Below are positions 16,702 through 25,599 of a stretch of 64,000 bases of DNA, piece after piece. The notes beneath the pieces were generated by a model that saw only the letters and a program-made list of their open reading frames with translations, had not been told where the DNA came from and did no database searches. The stretch comes from Saccharibacillus brassicae (lineage in GTDB: Bacteria > Bacillota > Bacilli > Paenibacillales > Paenibacillaceae). Positions within the stretch are counted from its first letter, which is position 1, and every line of letters starts with the position of its first letter. The position numbers and the translations under genes were made by a program. The DNA is taken from positions 5,210,501 to 5,274,500 of the forward strand of contig NZ_CP041217.1 of the NCBI RefSeq assembly GCF_006542275.1, written 5' to 3'.

Positions 16702-19533
16702 TTACCCCGGTCTGCATCCATGCACCGTCCCTGCCGCCGAGCCGGTCGTTCGCAGCGCGGGGACGGCCAACAGGACAGCCTGCGGATCGCTGGCCAACGT
16801 GCCGATTCGCGCCTGATCCCACGTGCCGAACGCGGCCGCGGTCTCCGTCAGCAGCCGCTCCCGCTCGGCGGAAACGCCGAGCGTGCGGCGGATCTGCTCA
16901 AGAGCGGCCGCACGGTCGGTCGGGTAAGGGACCGCCGGCGCGAACACCGGGACGCGGGTGACGACGTGCTTCGTGATCGACTCTCTCGCGTTTAACGCCG
17001 ACTCTTCGTACGCGCCCCGTTCCGGCAGCAGATGCACCGGAGAAGCGAAGCGCCGTACACTCACTGACCCGCCGACCGGCATGAGCGGAAGATCGTGGTC
17101 GCCGTCATTCCTCCCCCACAGCGCGGCCGGCACGTTGCGGTATTCGGCCGCGGCGTCCATTCCCTCGACGAGCCGGCCGGTCGCGGCGTCGCGGATATTC
17201 ACGTCGACGTCCATGCGGACGTGCTCCCGCTTCATCGGCGGCAGATCCAGACGGTACTCCCGGCTCAGCAAGGATCGGCCGTTGAACGCAAGCCGGGTGC
17301 ACGGCACTTTGTGTTCGATCCGGAACGCCGCCCGGAATCCGTCGACCACGTAAGCGTCGCGGCCGTTGTGATCCCGGTAGCGATCCAGCAGCCCGTCGGT
17401 TACGCCGATGCTGCTCAGGCTTGCCGGTTCCGAAGACGTTTCCGGGGATAGGGCCGAGGCCGTATCCGCCGCCGAAAAGCCTGTCGGCATCCCTGCCGGC
17501 ATCCGCTGGTCGGCGCCGAAAGCGCCCGGCAAAAAGCTCGCGGCGAAGTCGTCCCAGCCGATCGCCTGCGGTTCCTGCTCGCTGCCCGCCCCGAAGCCGA
17601 TCGTGAACGAGATGATATACCAGTCCACGTAGACTTTGGCGGAAAAGTCCGGTCCCCAGAGCTTGATCCCCGCGCCGACCTCGACCTTGAACGTTTTGCC
17701 GATGCCGAACAGGCTGATCCGGTAAGATACGCCGACGCTGATCTGCGCTCTCGCCTGATAGAAAAAAGGTTTCCATTGCAGGATAAAATCGGCGGCCGCG
17801 AACAACCACGCTTTGAGATTGCCCCATTCGAACAGCAGCTTGAGGCTTGCGCCCGCCATGAGGCAGGACGGCGTCAGCGCGAAATACGCTTCTCCTTTGA
17901 CCGACACGCGGTCGCTCGCGATCCAAGAGACGCCGAGCGGCGGAATCTCGGGATAATGTATGTTTTGAAAATTCGGGTGATGGCATCCTCCCAGCGTGAC
18001 GATAAAATCGCCGCTGTAAACGCCTTTGAACCAGAATCCGATCGCAAACCCGCCGGTTAGCTTGCAGGACGGATCGAACAAAAAGGAAGCGTCTGTCAAA
18101 GCGGCCGTCAGCATGAAAACGCCCTGACCCGGATCGAATACCGCCTTGATCGCAAGTTCGGCCCGCATGATCGGATGCGTGTCGGCCAGCTTGGGCGGAA
18201 TGGAAGCGGTAGACAAGCCGAGCAGCGAAATGACCGTTCGGCCGCCCGTCTCGATATTGAGCAGAGCAAAACTGTCCAGCACGCCGAACGTCAGGAAACG
18301 AAGCCCCGCGGAGATGAAATACTGGCCGGATTCCGGCACGACGAATTCGCTCAGCGCGCCGAGCGCCTGCCTCGGCGGCGTATCCGGCGCAAGCGGCGAC
18401 GTATCCCCTATCGCGGCCGAGACGAGCGGGAACGCGCGGACGCCCTGCAGATCGGGCAGCCGGATCGAACGATTCACCCCGAAGCCGAACGCAAGCCCGG
18501 TGACGAAGAAGAAAGCCGGTCCGCCAAGCGGCAGACCGAGCATCAGATAAGCGAAAAAACTTTTCTCTCCGCTGCCGGGCAGCTCGCCGTACGAACCGAG
18601 CGCCTGAAAGCGGTACGCGCCGATTCTCAAGCCGAGCGAACCGTTATACAGCGTCTCGTCCGTCGGCGAATGATACAGACCGCCGGACAAGCTGAAGTTC
18701 GGCCGCTCGACACTGACCGTCAAGCCGCCCAGTTCGAACCGGACGTCAGTCAGCTTTTTGAGCGGGGCGGAGACGCTGAGCGCGTAAAAATCGATACGCA
18801 GCATGGCGATCGTAAAGCTGGCGTCCAGATACAGCTCGATCTCCGATTCGAACAGGCTGAAGCCGATTTTGGATACGTACAGCACACTGAAGCTTTTGTC
18901 GATATCGAGCCAATGGATGGTGTGGACAGGAAGGGAAGTCGTGCCGGTCAGCGCGGAAGAAGAGACATGCGGGAGCGGCGGCTTGAGCGATTGGACGTAA
19001 TCCACGTCGAATGGCACGGTCGTTCCCTGGATGACCAGCTTCGAGCGCAGGGAAAAAACAACTTCGACGTTCGGCATATACCGAAGAGCGATGGCCTCGA
19101 AGCGGAAGCCGTCTCCGGGATCGCAAAAGCTGCCGATGATCGGAAGATCCGACAGCTCCAGCGTGCGGGGAAAAGCCAGGTTCAGTTCATACCTGCGCGG
19201 CAGCCGGCCGGGCAGTTTGGACGATTCCAACTGCAGTTCGCCGAAGTCGCGGATGACCGCCTGGAAGCTCAGGCGGCTGTCGGAAGAGAAATAGCGAAGC
19301 CGGATCTTGGCGATCCGCCAGTCGAAGTTCAAAAAATCGGGCAGTACGATATCGAAGTAAGCAGCCGCGTCGTTCAGCTCGAAAGAGCGGTCCCGATTGA
19401 CCCATTCCCCCGACACTTCGGTTCCGGCTTCGCCGCTTAGCAGCACGACTTGAAACAACGCGTCCTTGATCTGGAACCTGGCGGATAACGCGACGGTTAA
19501 CGAGGGAGCGGATTCGTCATCGTAGACTTCCAT
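16702..19533 (-). CDS. DUF6603-like giant beta-rich protein (operon gene 2)
   Basis: 943 aa. Residues ~470-650 read FMLTAALTDASFLFDPSCKL, then TGGFAIGFWFKGVYSGDFIV, LTPSCLMAGASLKLLFEWGN and LKAWLFAAADFILQWKPFFY. I recognise this pattern as DUF6603, a domain of unknown function found in large bacterial and fungal proteins. Nearly the whole first 680 residues are alternating hydrophobic/polar strands without helices, consistent with a long repetitive beta sheet or groove. The last ~250 residues are more polar and Ala-rich. There is no signal peptide. GGGGGAGG lies 9 nt before ATG, and the preceding gene stops 20 bp upstream. A structural or lipid-contacting surface is inference only. Confidence 0.75.
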   Translation of the reverse strand: MEVYDDESAPSLTVALSARFQIKDALFQVVLLSGEAGTEVSGEWVNRDRSFELNDAAAYFDIVLPDFLNFDWRIAKIRLRYFSSDSRLSFQAVIRDFGELQLESSKLPGRLPRRYELNLAFPRTLELSDLPIIGSFCDPGDGFRFEAIALRYMPNVEVVFSLRSKLVIQGTTVPFDVDYVQSLKPPLPHVSSSALTGTTSLPVHTIHWLDIDKSFSVLYVSKIGFSLFESEIELYLDASFTIAMLRIDFYALSVSAPLKKLTDVRFELGGLTVSVERPNFSLSGGLYHSPTDETLYNGSLGLRIGAYRFQALGSYGELPGSGEKSFFAYLMLGLPLGGPAFFFVTGLAFGFGVNRSIRLPDLQGVRAFPLVSAAIGDTSPLAPDTPPRQALGALSEFVVPESGQYFISAGLRFLTFGVLDSFALLNIETGGRTVISLLGLSTASIPPKLADTHPIMRAELAIKAVFDPGQGVFMLTAALTDASFLFDPSCKLTGGFAIGFWFKGVYSGDFIVTLGGCHHPNFQNIHYPEIPPLGVSWIASDRVSVKGEAYFALTPSCLMAGASLKLLFEWGNLKAWLFAAADFILQWKPFFYQARAQISVGVSYRISLFGIGKTFKVEVGAGIKLWGPDFSAKVYVDWYIISFTIGFGAGSEQEPQAIGWDDFAASFLPGAFGADQRMPAGMPTGFSAADTASALSPETSSEPASLSSIGVTDGLLDRYRDHNGRDAYVVDGFRAAFRIEHKVPCTRLAFNGRSLLSREYRLDLPPMKREHVRMDVDVNIRDAATGRLVEGMDAAAEYRNVPAALWGRNDGDHDLPLMPVGGSVSVRRFASPVHLLPERGAYEESALNARESITKHVVTRVPVFAPAVPYPTDRAAALEQIRRTLGVSAERERLLTETAAAFGTWDQARIGTLASDPQAVLLAVPALRTTGSAAGTVHGCRPG

Positions 19534-19553
19534 CGGTTGGCGCCTCCCCCGGA

Positions 19554-20105
19554 TCAGGCCAGCAGCTCGGCAATGTCTTCAAGCTGCATCCGTTCGATGA
19601 TCTTCTTGCGGTTCGTCTTGTAGACGGCCAGCCCCAGTTGATTGATATGGAACAGCTTCAGGCTCTCGTCGGGCTTGACGGGATTCGTGATCACGAAGTT
19701 GAACGCGTATTCGCACGTGCCGGAAGACGTGCCTTCCTCGATCTTGAGCGTATCCGTGTAGATAAACAGCTGCCGGATCTGGACGAAGATATTCGAAAAA
19801 TCCGGTAGTCCCATCGAATCCAGCGTCTGCTTCATCTCGGCTTCGGTGACCTCTTCTCCGCCGCCGAACGAGGTGATGATTTGGTTGACTTCATAAATCA
19901 GGCTCGTCAGCGTCATGCCCTGCGGCTCCGTGTCGGTCGGCATTACGAGAATTTGCGTCCGCGTCTGTCCCTTCTTGTCTCCGGCCGCCGGAGTCGCCTG
20001 ATACTGGTAGACGCCTTTGAGCTTGCAGTTCAGCAAAGTGAGGTCGATAAACGCTTGAACGCTGCTGCCGGGAGTTTGCTGCGGGTTGGATACGATCAAA
20101 GTCAT
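19554..20105 (-). CDS. Uncharacterised small protein opening the operon (operon gene 1)
   Basis: 183 aa from the ATG at 20105 (MTLIVSNPQQTPGSSVQAFI), chosen because GAGAGG lies 9 nt upstream; ATGs at 20114 and 20156 are possible but lack spacing or a ribosome binding site. Not recognised. The middle contains an EVTEAEMKQTLDSMGLPDFS helix-turn reminiscent of an EF-hand-like loop but without the acidic ligand ladder, and FVQIRQLFIYTDTLKIEEGT followed by EYAFNFVITN, a beta hairpin pattern. Being first, it may set stoichiometry for the large products downstream. Confidence 0.65.
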   Translation of the reverse strand: MTLIVSNPQQTPGSSVQAFIDLTLLNCKLKGVYQYQATPAAGDKKGQTRTQILVMPTDTEPQGMTLTSLIYEVNQIITSFGGGEEVTEAEMKQTLDSMGLPDFSNIFVQIRQLFIYTDTLKIEEGTSSGTCEYAFNFVITNPVKPDESLKLFHINQLGLAVYKTNRKKIIERMQLEDIAELLA

Positions 20106-20194
20106 GGGATTCATCCTCTCGAATTGGATCTTGGGCGTGCCGTGATTGTCCGACAAGGAACCGTTCGTGATCCCCGGATCAAGGATACGCCATC

Positions 20195-20223
20195 ATCGTA
20201 AAGGAATGAATACTTTCGCACAA
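20195..20223 (-). promoter_or_regulatory. Candidate promoter of the nine-gene operon
   Basis: On the minus strand TTGTGC (20218-20223), a 17-bp spacer and TACGAT (20195-20200) lie about 90 bp upstream of the first gene. A bidirectional terminator sits just upstream, so transcription must begin here. Between 20106 and 20310 I see no further gene. Confidence 0.5.
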
Positions 20224-20314
20224 GAGGGAAAATAAGGAACTTTCCGATCGTAATAACCGGGAAAAACCGTTATTTATACTCTTGACAATTCTCCTGATTT
20301 TAGTAAAAAAATAA

Positions 20315-20379
20315 AAAAAACGGTTTCCGGACAAAAGCAGCGGATGGCTCCTGCCGCTTCTGTCCGAAAAACCGTTTTT
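20315..20379. terminator. Long bidirectional terminator hairpin
   Basis: A ~27-bp interrupted stem (AAAACGGTTT...CCGGACA...AGCAG paired with its complement ending in ACCGTTTTT) separates the MarR-DUF896 operon from the promoter of the nine-gene operon. A-runs on one side and T-runs on the other allow termination on both strands. Confidence 0.8.
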
Positions 20380-20428
20380 GTCGCATCCCGAAAAGAGAGA
20401 ATGCGTCACCGTCCGTAGTTCCGACGGA

Positions 20429-20668
20429 TCAATGATTTTTGTTTTTCCCGAGCTCGCTTTGCTTGGCTCTGAGCTTCTCCGGGGTGACGTCGTCGCCCTT
20501 CGGATCGACGATCGTCGAGTTCAGCAGAATCTCGTTGACCGAACCGCGGAACAGCCGCAGATATTCTTTGCGCAGCCGCAGCTGCTCTTCTTTTTCCGCT
20601 TCCGTCAAGCCTTCCGTTTTTGCTTTTTTCGACAATTCGTTAATGCGTTCAAGACTTGGAATGACCAT
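20429..20668 (-). CDS. DUF896 family (YnzC-like) small protein
   Basis: 79 aa: IPSLERINELSKKAKTEGLT followed by EAEKEEQLRLRKEYLRLFRG. This is the helical hairpin of the DUF896 family, typified by Bacillus YnzC/YneA-operon SosA-like small proteins. The C-terminus VDPKGDDVTPEKLRAKQ is also typical. GGAGG precedes the ATG at 20668 by 7 nt. It follows the MarR gene by 23 bp, so is probably co-transcribed with it. Molecular function of the family is not firmly known. Confidence 0.88.
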   Translation of the reverse strand: MVIPSLERINELSKKAKTEGLTEAEKEEQLRLRKEYLRLFRGSVNEILLNSTIVDPKGDDVTPEKLRAKQSELGKNKNH

Positions 20669-20691
20669 GTTCGTTCCTCCTTCGTGTTCCG

Positions 20692-21198
20692 TTACCCTTT
20701 GGCTTTGAGCCGTTCCACGTTCGTATTCAATCGACCCAATACCTTGCGCAGCACCGCGAGTTCCGCCTCGTCGATATCGGTCAACAGCTCTTTGGCGAAA
20801 TGTTCCTTTTCCGTTTGGGAATGCTCGATCAACGCCCTTCCGCGGTCGGTTAACCGAATCCAGGTGACCCGGTTGTTGCCGTCTTTTTTGCGCCGGGCGA
20901 CGATCTCGTGCTCTTCCAGCTGCTTGAGGTGCCGGGCGACGGCCGCTTTGTCGAGCGTCACTTTGCGCTGCAGGTCGCTTTGACGGATCTCGGCCTCCTG
21001 GGCAATCAGGGCGAGGATCTCGAAGCGGGATTGGCTGATGCTGATGTACGCGTCGAACGTGGTGTTGATGGCGTTGTTGACCCGGTAGATCTCGTATAAC
21101 AACGTGGACTCCTGCGACCAATCCTTGCTCAAAACCATCACGTCTTTCTTGGCGTTATTGGACGGCCGGGGCTTCCCGGCGCACCGGACCTTATCCAT
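20692..21198 (-). CDS. MarR family transcriptional regulator
   Basis: 168 aa from the first ATG; a shorter start at the ATG encoding MVLSKDW is equally possible since neither has a strong ribosome binding site. The winged helix is clear: SRFEILALIAQEAEIRQSDL then DKAAVARHLKQLEEHEIVAR (recognition helix) and RRKKDGNNRVTWIRLTDRGR (wing). MarR proteins repress efflux or redox genes and respond to small aromatic or oxidative ligands. Its operon partner is the DUF896 gene. No clear operator was picked out in the 70 bp upstream. Confidence 0.87.
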   Translation of the reverse strand: MDKVRCAGKPRPSNNAKKDVMVLSKDWSQESTLLYEIYRVNNAINTTFDAYISISQSRFEILALIAQEAEIRQSDLQRKVTLDKAAVARHLKQLEEHEIVARRKKDGNNRVTWIRLTDRGRALIEHSQTEKEHFAKELLTDIDEAELAVLRKVLGRLNTNVERLKAKG

Positions 21199-21264
21199 TG
21201 TACACTCTTTTTTTCGCGGGAGTCCATCTTAAGCATGCAAAAAGGTTATGTGAAAAAAGGATGT

Positions 21265-21302
21265 AAAAAGCCAAGCCCTCTCCGCGGGAGAAAGGGCTTG
21301 GC
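21265..21302 (-). terminator. Terminator of the SDR gene
   Basis: Perfect 10-bp stem GCCAAGCCCT/AGGGCTTGGC (21270-21279 with 21293-21302) followed on the minus strand by TTTTT. Confidence 0.8.
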
Positions 21303-21350
21303 GTGTCGCAGGCTTGTCGGAGCCGCGCCAGGCGGCCGCGCTTGGATGCG

Positions 21351-22052
21351 TCAGTAGACCGCGAGCGTACCGTCGTCGTTGATGACCTGTCCGTTACGGT
21401 TCTCGCCGTCGAGCAGGAAACCGACGATGAACTGCGCCGCTTGAGCCGGCGTCTTGACGAAATCGCCGGTCATGCGGCCGTTGAGATCGGTCGATACGGC
21501 GCCCGGCATGACCGCGAAGATCTGCACCGGCATATTCTCGGCAGCAAAGCTCATCGCCCACGATTTTGTCATCACGTTCAGCGGAGCTTTGGACGTCGCG
21601 TAGGCAAACGCATTGAAATAAGGCAGCGGCTCGATCGGGATCGTGACGTTCTGAATCGTGCCGGAATTCGCGATCAGCAGCGGAAGCAGCGCTTTGGACA
21701 ATGCGAAAGGGCCGACGAAGTTCACCTGATGCGTCGCCGCCAGCTCCTCCGCTTCAAACGCCCAGCCGACCTTGTGCATGTCGCCCGGGATGCCCGCGTT
21801 GTTGACGAGCAGCGCGAGATCGGGATACTGCTGCTTCACGGCGGCTGCCGCACGCTCGATGCTCGCAAGGTCCGCTACGTCGAGCGAGATCCAGTGGGCG
21901 TCGCCGAATTCGCGCAGCGCCTGCACGGCCGTCTCTCCCCGCTCCCGATCCCGCGCTCCAACCAATACGCGGAAGCCCGCTTCCAGCAGCCGCTTGGCGA
22001 TCTCGTAACCGATTCCTTTGTTCGCGCCTGTAACCAATGCCGTTTTTGTCAT
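21351..22052 (-). CDS. Short-chain dehydrogenase/reductase
   Basis: 233 aa. N-terminal TALVTGANKGIGYEIAKRLL gives the TGxxxGIG cofactor turn; LDVADLASIERAAAAV, LLVNNAGIP (NNAG) and Y151-ATS-K155 give the classical SDR layout, related to carbonyl reductase-type enzymes. Position 137, where the catalytic Ser normally stands, reads NVTIPI, so Thr may replace Ser. Substrate unknown. The gene is monocistronic with its own terminator. Two palindromes directly upstream suggest control by a TetR/MarR/HxlR-type repressor that is not adjacent. Confidence 0.87.
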   Translation of the reverse strand: MTKTALVTGANKGIGYEIAKRLLEAGFRVLVGARDRERGETAVQALREFGDAHWISLDVADLASIERAAAAVKQQYPDLALLVNNAGIPGDMHKVGWAFEAEELAATHQVNFVGPFALSKALLPLLIANSGTIQNVTIPIEPLPYFNAFAYATSKAPLNVMTKSWAMSFAAENMPVQIFAVMPGAVSTDLNGRMTGDFVKTPAQAAQFIVGFLLDGENRNGQVINDDGTLAVY

Positions 22053-22074
22053 GAGAGTGTGCTCCTTCTGTTAT

Positions 22075-22104
22075 GTTGATGTATCAACTGTTGATATGTC
22101 AACA
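22075..22104. promoter_or_regulatory. Tandem operator-like palindromes upstream of the SDR
   Basis: GTTGATGTATCAAC (22075-22088, perfect 6+2+6 dyad) and TGTTGATATGTCAACA (22089-22104, 6+4+6 dyad) lie side by side 23 bp before the SDR start codon. Confidence 0.6.
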
Positions 22105-22146
22105 TCATAGCCGAGATTCGGTTGGTGTGCAACTTCTTTTTGTATG

Positions 22147-22181
22147 GATCAAAAAGAAGCCTGGCGAATACCAGGCTTCTT
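22147..22181 (-). terminator. Terminator of the fucoside operon
   Basis: 11-bp perfect stem AAGAAGCCTGG/CCAGGCTTCTT with a 6-nt loop, followed on the minus strand by TTT. It lies 47 bp beyond the GH95 stop. Confidence 0.85.
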
Positions 22182-22227
22182 GCCGATTTGTACGGTTCTA
22201 CGGACCGGATCGCTCCGCGAAGCGCGC

Positions 22228-24540
22228 TTACCGAACTTCGTATGCGCGTTCCAGCGGATTGTGAATCCGGTATTCGCTCATCTGTCCGTTCTGCCACGTC
22301 ATATCCAGCGAGAAGCCGCCGCGCAGCCGCAGCCCTGAGACCTGTCCGCTGTGCATGCTGCGGGGAACGGCGGGCAGCAGACGAATCTCGTAGCTGCGGA
22401 TGACCCCCTGCCCGTCCGTGCGCGGACTGGACTGCGCGATCGCTTCGAGCATCAGGGCCGGCATGCCGCCGCTGATGTCCGCGTTGAACAGCGTCGGACC
22501 GTAATCGTGCGAAGACGCGAACGTCACGTAATAATTGTTGAGCGCCATCGACTGGAGCATCGCTTCCACCATCTCGGCGTCGCGCAGATGAGCCGCCGCC
22601 AGGCCGGTCTGGACGAGGCCGAACGACATCGTGCCCTGTTCGTTCTTCTTGAGCTCGCGCTTCAGGCGGTACGCCTGCTCGCAGGCCGCGTACAGAGCCG
22701 GATCGCGCCGGATCTCTTCGGGAATATCGGCATACAGCATGTACAAATGCGAAGCGTGCCGATGGTCGTAGCAGTCTTCATAGCGCGGCGAAGCCCATTC
22801 CGTCAGCGCGCCGTCGGCGTTGATCCGGTAATCGGGCATTTTCGCGAGCATGGCGCTCCATTCGGGAAGCGCTACGTCTTCGATCCCGAGCGTCCGGCAG
22901 CCGGTGATCAGATGCTGAAGCAGTTCTTTGGCCGCGGCGATGTCCATCGTGGCGTTAAGCGTCGTCGAATTACTCCTGCCGAGCGGCGTATTCTCCGGCG
23001 AATACGAAGGGCTGAACAGCCAGCGTCCGTCTCCGTCTTCGATCAGGAAATCCGCGTAGAACAGCGCGGATTTCCGCATGAACGGCAGAGCCCGGTCGCG
23101 GAAAAAGGCGTCGTCGCCCGTATACAGCCAATAGTCGTAGTAGAAACGCGAAGCCCATGCCGCGCCCGCCGTCCAGAACGTCATCGGATATTCCGGACTG
23201 AAATGGATATCGTAGCCGCTGCCGCTCGATCGGGTCGGAATATGGATACCCCGGCAGCCGTAAAGTGCCCGGCTGTTCTCGCGGTAATGGTCCAGCATGT
23301 CTTCCTGGTAATCGAAATACGAGAGCAGGCTCTCGAAATCCCCGCTCGGCAGCAGTCCGGAAATCACGGTCGGCAGATTGCCGTCCTGCGTGTAATCGCT
23401 GCACCACGGCACGTTGTGGCTGCCTGCCCAGACGCCCTGCAGGTTCGGCGGCCATTCGCCGCAGCTCGACAGCGTCTCGTAACGTCCCGCGTGGAACATA
23501 CGCTCGAGAAAAGCGGGCGGCGCTTCGGCCGCCGCGCGCGCTTCGGTCCACAGCGCTTCGCCGCCGCCGCTTTCGCGGTCCCCGGCGGCGGACGGCGTCC
23601 GCAAGCCGCGGACCTCTTCGCCGAGGCGCAGCGAGATCCGGCCGTACCGCTGCGCGTGCACGGCTTCGTGCCGCTGCAGCAGTTCGCCGTACGAAGCGGG
23701 CAGCGCCCGCAGCCGCGCGATCTCGTCTTCCGCGGAGAACGCGCGCACGTCCGCGACCGGGATCAGCGACAGCAAGGCTGTCACCGAGCCGGCCGAGCGG
23801 ATCGAGAGCGTGCCGCCTGCGATCGACGCCTCGCCGTCGCCGGAAGCGACCGTCACGATCGCGGCGTACCCGGCGCCCGTGCCGCCGAATTCGCATACGC
23901 ACACCGCCGCTTCCGCCGAAGCGTGCGGATGCACGGTGAAGACGGGCTGCCTGCCGAAATAGTCGGCGTAAAAGTCCCGCCCTTCCGGCGTGACCGGCGG
24001 CAGCCCGACCGACAATTCGTAATCGGCCGGCGCGTCTTCGGCGCCCAGCCGCAAGACGCAGGCGGCGTCGCGCCTCGATACGAAGACGCGACGTTCCAGC
24101 TTCCGGCCGTCCAGACGGAAGCCGACCGCCGCTTCGCCGCTTGCGTAATCGAGCGACCGCGCGTAATCGTCCGCTTCGCCGGATACATCGAGATCCGGCA
24201 GCCGGGTGTCGATCCGCAGCTCGATCGCCGGGAGAAACGGATCGGTCCACAGCAGGCCGTCATCGCCGCCGTGCGTCTGGCGGAACAGCCCGACCGGCAG
24301 CTCCGCCGCCTCGTCTTCCCGCCCTTCGGCGATCAGCCGCCGGATCTCCGGCAGCCGATCGCCCATTTCGATCGGCCGTTCCTCCCGGTTCATCGGGACG
24401 AACAACCGCTCATGGGACAAAATAAGCCGTTCGCGCTCCGGCTCGCCCATAACGATGGCACCTATCGTGCCGTTGCCGCACAGTGCCCCTTCTTCCCAGC
24501 GCGAAGCCGGGCGATGCAGCGTATAGCCGTTTCGATTCAT
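22228..24540 (-). CDS. GH95-type alpha-L-fucosidase (intracellular)
   Basis: 770 aa with the three-part GH95 layout: N-terminal beta domain starting RPASRWEEGALCGNGTIGAI, a linker, an (alpha/alpha)6 barrel, and a C-terminal beta domain. Barrel landmarks are NLQGVWAGSHNVPWCSDYTQ, then DGNLPTVISGLLPSG and SPEYPMTFWTAGAAWASRFY. The segment LFSPSYSPENTP also matches the family, which hydrolyses terminal alpha-1,2-L-fucosides and, in some members, alpha-L-galactosides. There is no signal peptide, so substrates are imported oligosaccharides. It is the last gene of a four-gene operon whose other products oxidise and open the lactone of the released sugar. The exact sugar cannot be proven from sequence. 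Confidence 0.85.
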   Translation of the reverse strand: MNRNGYTLHRPASRWEEGALCGNGTIGAIVMGEPERERLILSHERLFVPMNREERPIEMGDRLPEIRRLIAEGREDEAAELPVGLFRQTHGGDDGLLWTDPFLPAIELRIDTRLPDLDVSGEADDYARSLDYASGEAAVGFRLDGRKLERRVFVSRRDAACVLRLGAEDAPADYELSVGLPPVTPEGRDFYADYFGRQPVFTVHPHASAEAAVCVCEFGGTGAGYAAIVTVASGDGEASIAGGTLSIRSAGSVTALLSLIPVADVRAFSAEDEIARLRALPASYGELLQRHEAVHAQRYGRISLRLGEEVRGLRTPSAAGDRESGGGEALWTEARAAAEAPPAFLERMFHAGRYETLSSCGEWPPNLQGVWAGSHNVPWCSDYTQDGNLPTVISGLLPSGDFESLLSYFDYQEDMLDHYRENSRALYGCRGIHIPTRSSGSGYDIHFSPEYPMTFWTAGAAWASRFYYDYWLYTGDDAFFRDRALPFMRKSALFYADFLIEDGDGRWLFSPSYSPENTPLGRSNSTTLNATMDIAAAKELLQHLITGCRTLGIEDVALPEWSAMLAKMPDYRINADGALTEWASPRYEDCYDHRHASHLYMLYADIPEEIRRDPALYAACEQAYRLKRELKKNEQGTMSFGLVQTGLAAAHLRDAEMVEAMLQSMALNNYYVTFASSHDYGPTLFNADISGGMPALMLEAIAQSSPRTDGQGVIRSYEIRLLPAVPRSMHSGQVSGLRLRGGFSLDMTWQNGQMSEYRIHNPLERAYEVR

Positions 24541-24573
24541 GCGGTTTCTCCTCCTCTGCCTCGCGGCTCTTGC

Positions 24574-25599
24574 TCAATCGCCGATCTCTACCATCGCCTT
24601 GATCACTTTCGATTCCGGCCGCAGCCACGACTCGAATCGTTCCGCCGCTTCTTCCAGAGGCGCCCGGTGCGTAATATACCGATCCGCGTCGATCACACCG
24701 GCGGCCATTGCGTCCAGCACAAAATCGAAGTCCTGCCGCGTGGCGTTGCGGCTGGCCGACAGCGTCAGCTCGCGGCTGTGAAAATGCGGATCGTCGAACG
24801 CGATCTGCCCTTTGACCAGGCCGACATAGACGAGCGTGCCGCCGTGCGAGACGAAGCGGAACGCCTGCTGCATCGATTCCGCGCTGCCTGTCGCGTCGAT
24901 CACGATCGGAACAAGTTCGCCGTTCGTCAGCGCTTCCAGCTGCGCAAGCGAATCGCCTGACGCCGTCAGCGTCTGTCCGACGCCGGCCCAGGAGCGGCAA
25001 AATCCCAGCCGCTCCGCGTTCAGGTCCATCGCGATCACGTTCGCGCCGGCATGCCGGGCGAGGACCATGACGCCGAGCCCGATCGGCCCCGCGCCGATAA
25101 CGAGCACCGTGTCGCCGGCCTGCACGCCGGCGCGCCGGATGCCGTGCGCACCGATCGCAAGCGGCTCCAGCATCGCCGACTGGTCGAGCGTCAGTCTTTC
25201 GGTGCGGATCAGATGGCTGACCGGCATCGAGACCCGCTCGCGCATCCCGCCGTCCGTGTGGACGCCGAACACTTGCATCTGCCGGCAGCAGTTGGTCTTC
25301 CCACTTAGGCAGGCGCCGCATCGGCCGCAGTGTATATACGGAATCAGACTCACCTGATCACCGGCGCGGAGCCCCTCGCTGTTATCGCCGACTTCTTCGA
25401 TGACGCCCGCCAGTTCATGCCCGAGAATACGCGGATAGTCGAAAAAAGGCTGCCGGCCCCGGTACGCGTGCAGGTCCGTGCCGCAGATGCCGATCCGGCG
25501 AATGCGGACGATTGCGCGGCCCGGCGCAATCGTCGGCTCCGGCAGGTCTTCGCGCCATACGAGGCGCCCGATCTCTTCGCAGACGATGCCCCGGGTCAT
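24574..25599 (-). CDS. Zinc-dependent alcohol/sugar dehydrogenase (MDR family)
   Basis: 341 aa. The catalytic zinc region has ICGTDLHAYRG and GHELAGVI. The structural zinc lobe C-x2-C-x2-C-x7-C is visible in CGRCGACLSGKTNCC, and the Rossmann turn is VIGAGPIGLGVMVLARHAGA. This matches threonine/sorbitol-type medium-chain dehydrogenases. It overlaps the aldo-keto reductase upstream by 4 bp (ATGA) and precedes GH95 by 33 bp. In this operon it most likely oxidises a fucose-derived polyol or keto-deoxy intermediate; I cannot tell which. Confidence 0.85.
   Translation of the reverse strand: MTRGIVCEEIGRLVWREDLPEPTIAPGRAIVRIRRIGICGTDLHAYRGRQPFFDYPRILGHELAGVIEEVGDNSEGLRAGDQVSLIPYIHCGRCGACLSGKTNCCRQMQVFGVHTDGGMRERVSMPVSHLIRTERLTLDQSAMLEPLAIGAHGIRRAGVQAGDTVLVIGAGPIGLGVMVLARHAGANVIAMDLNAERLGFCRSWAGVGQTLTASGDSLAQLEALTNGELVPIVIDATGSAESMQQAFRFVSHGGTLVYVGLVKGQIAFDDPHFHSRELTLSASRNATRQDFDFVLDAMAAGVIDADRYITHRAPLEEAAERFESWLRPESKVIKAMVEIGD

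Noticed and set aside
22351-24960. Plus-strand open frame of 869 codons opposite GH95
   Set aside because: Shadow of a high-GC gene; no ribosome binding site and no recognisable domain.
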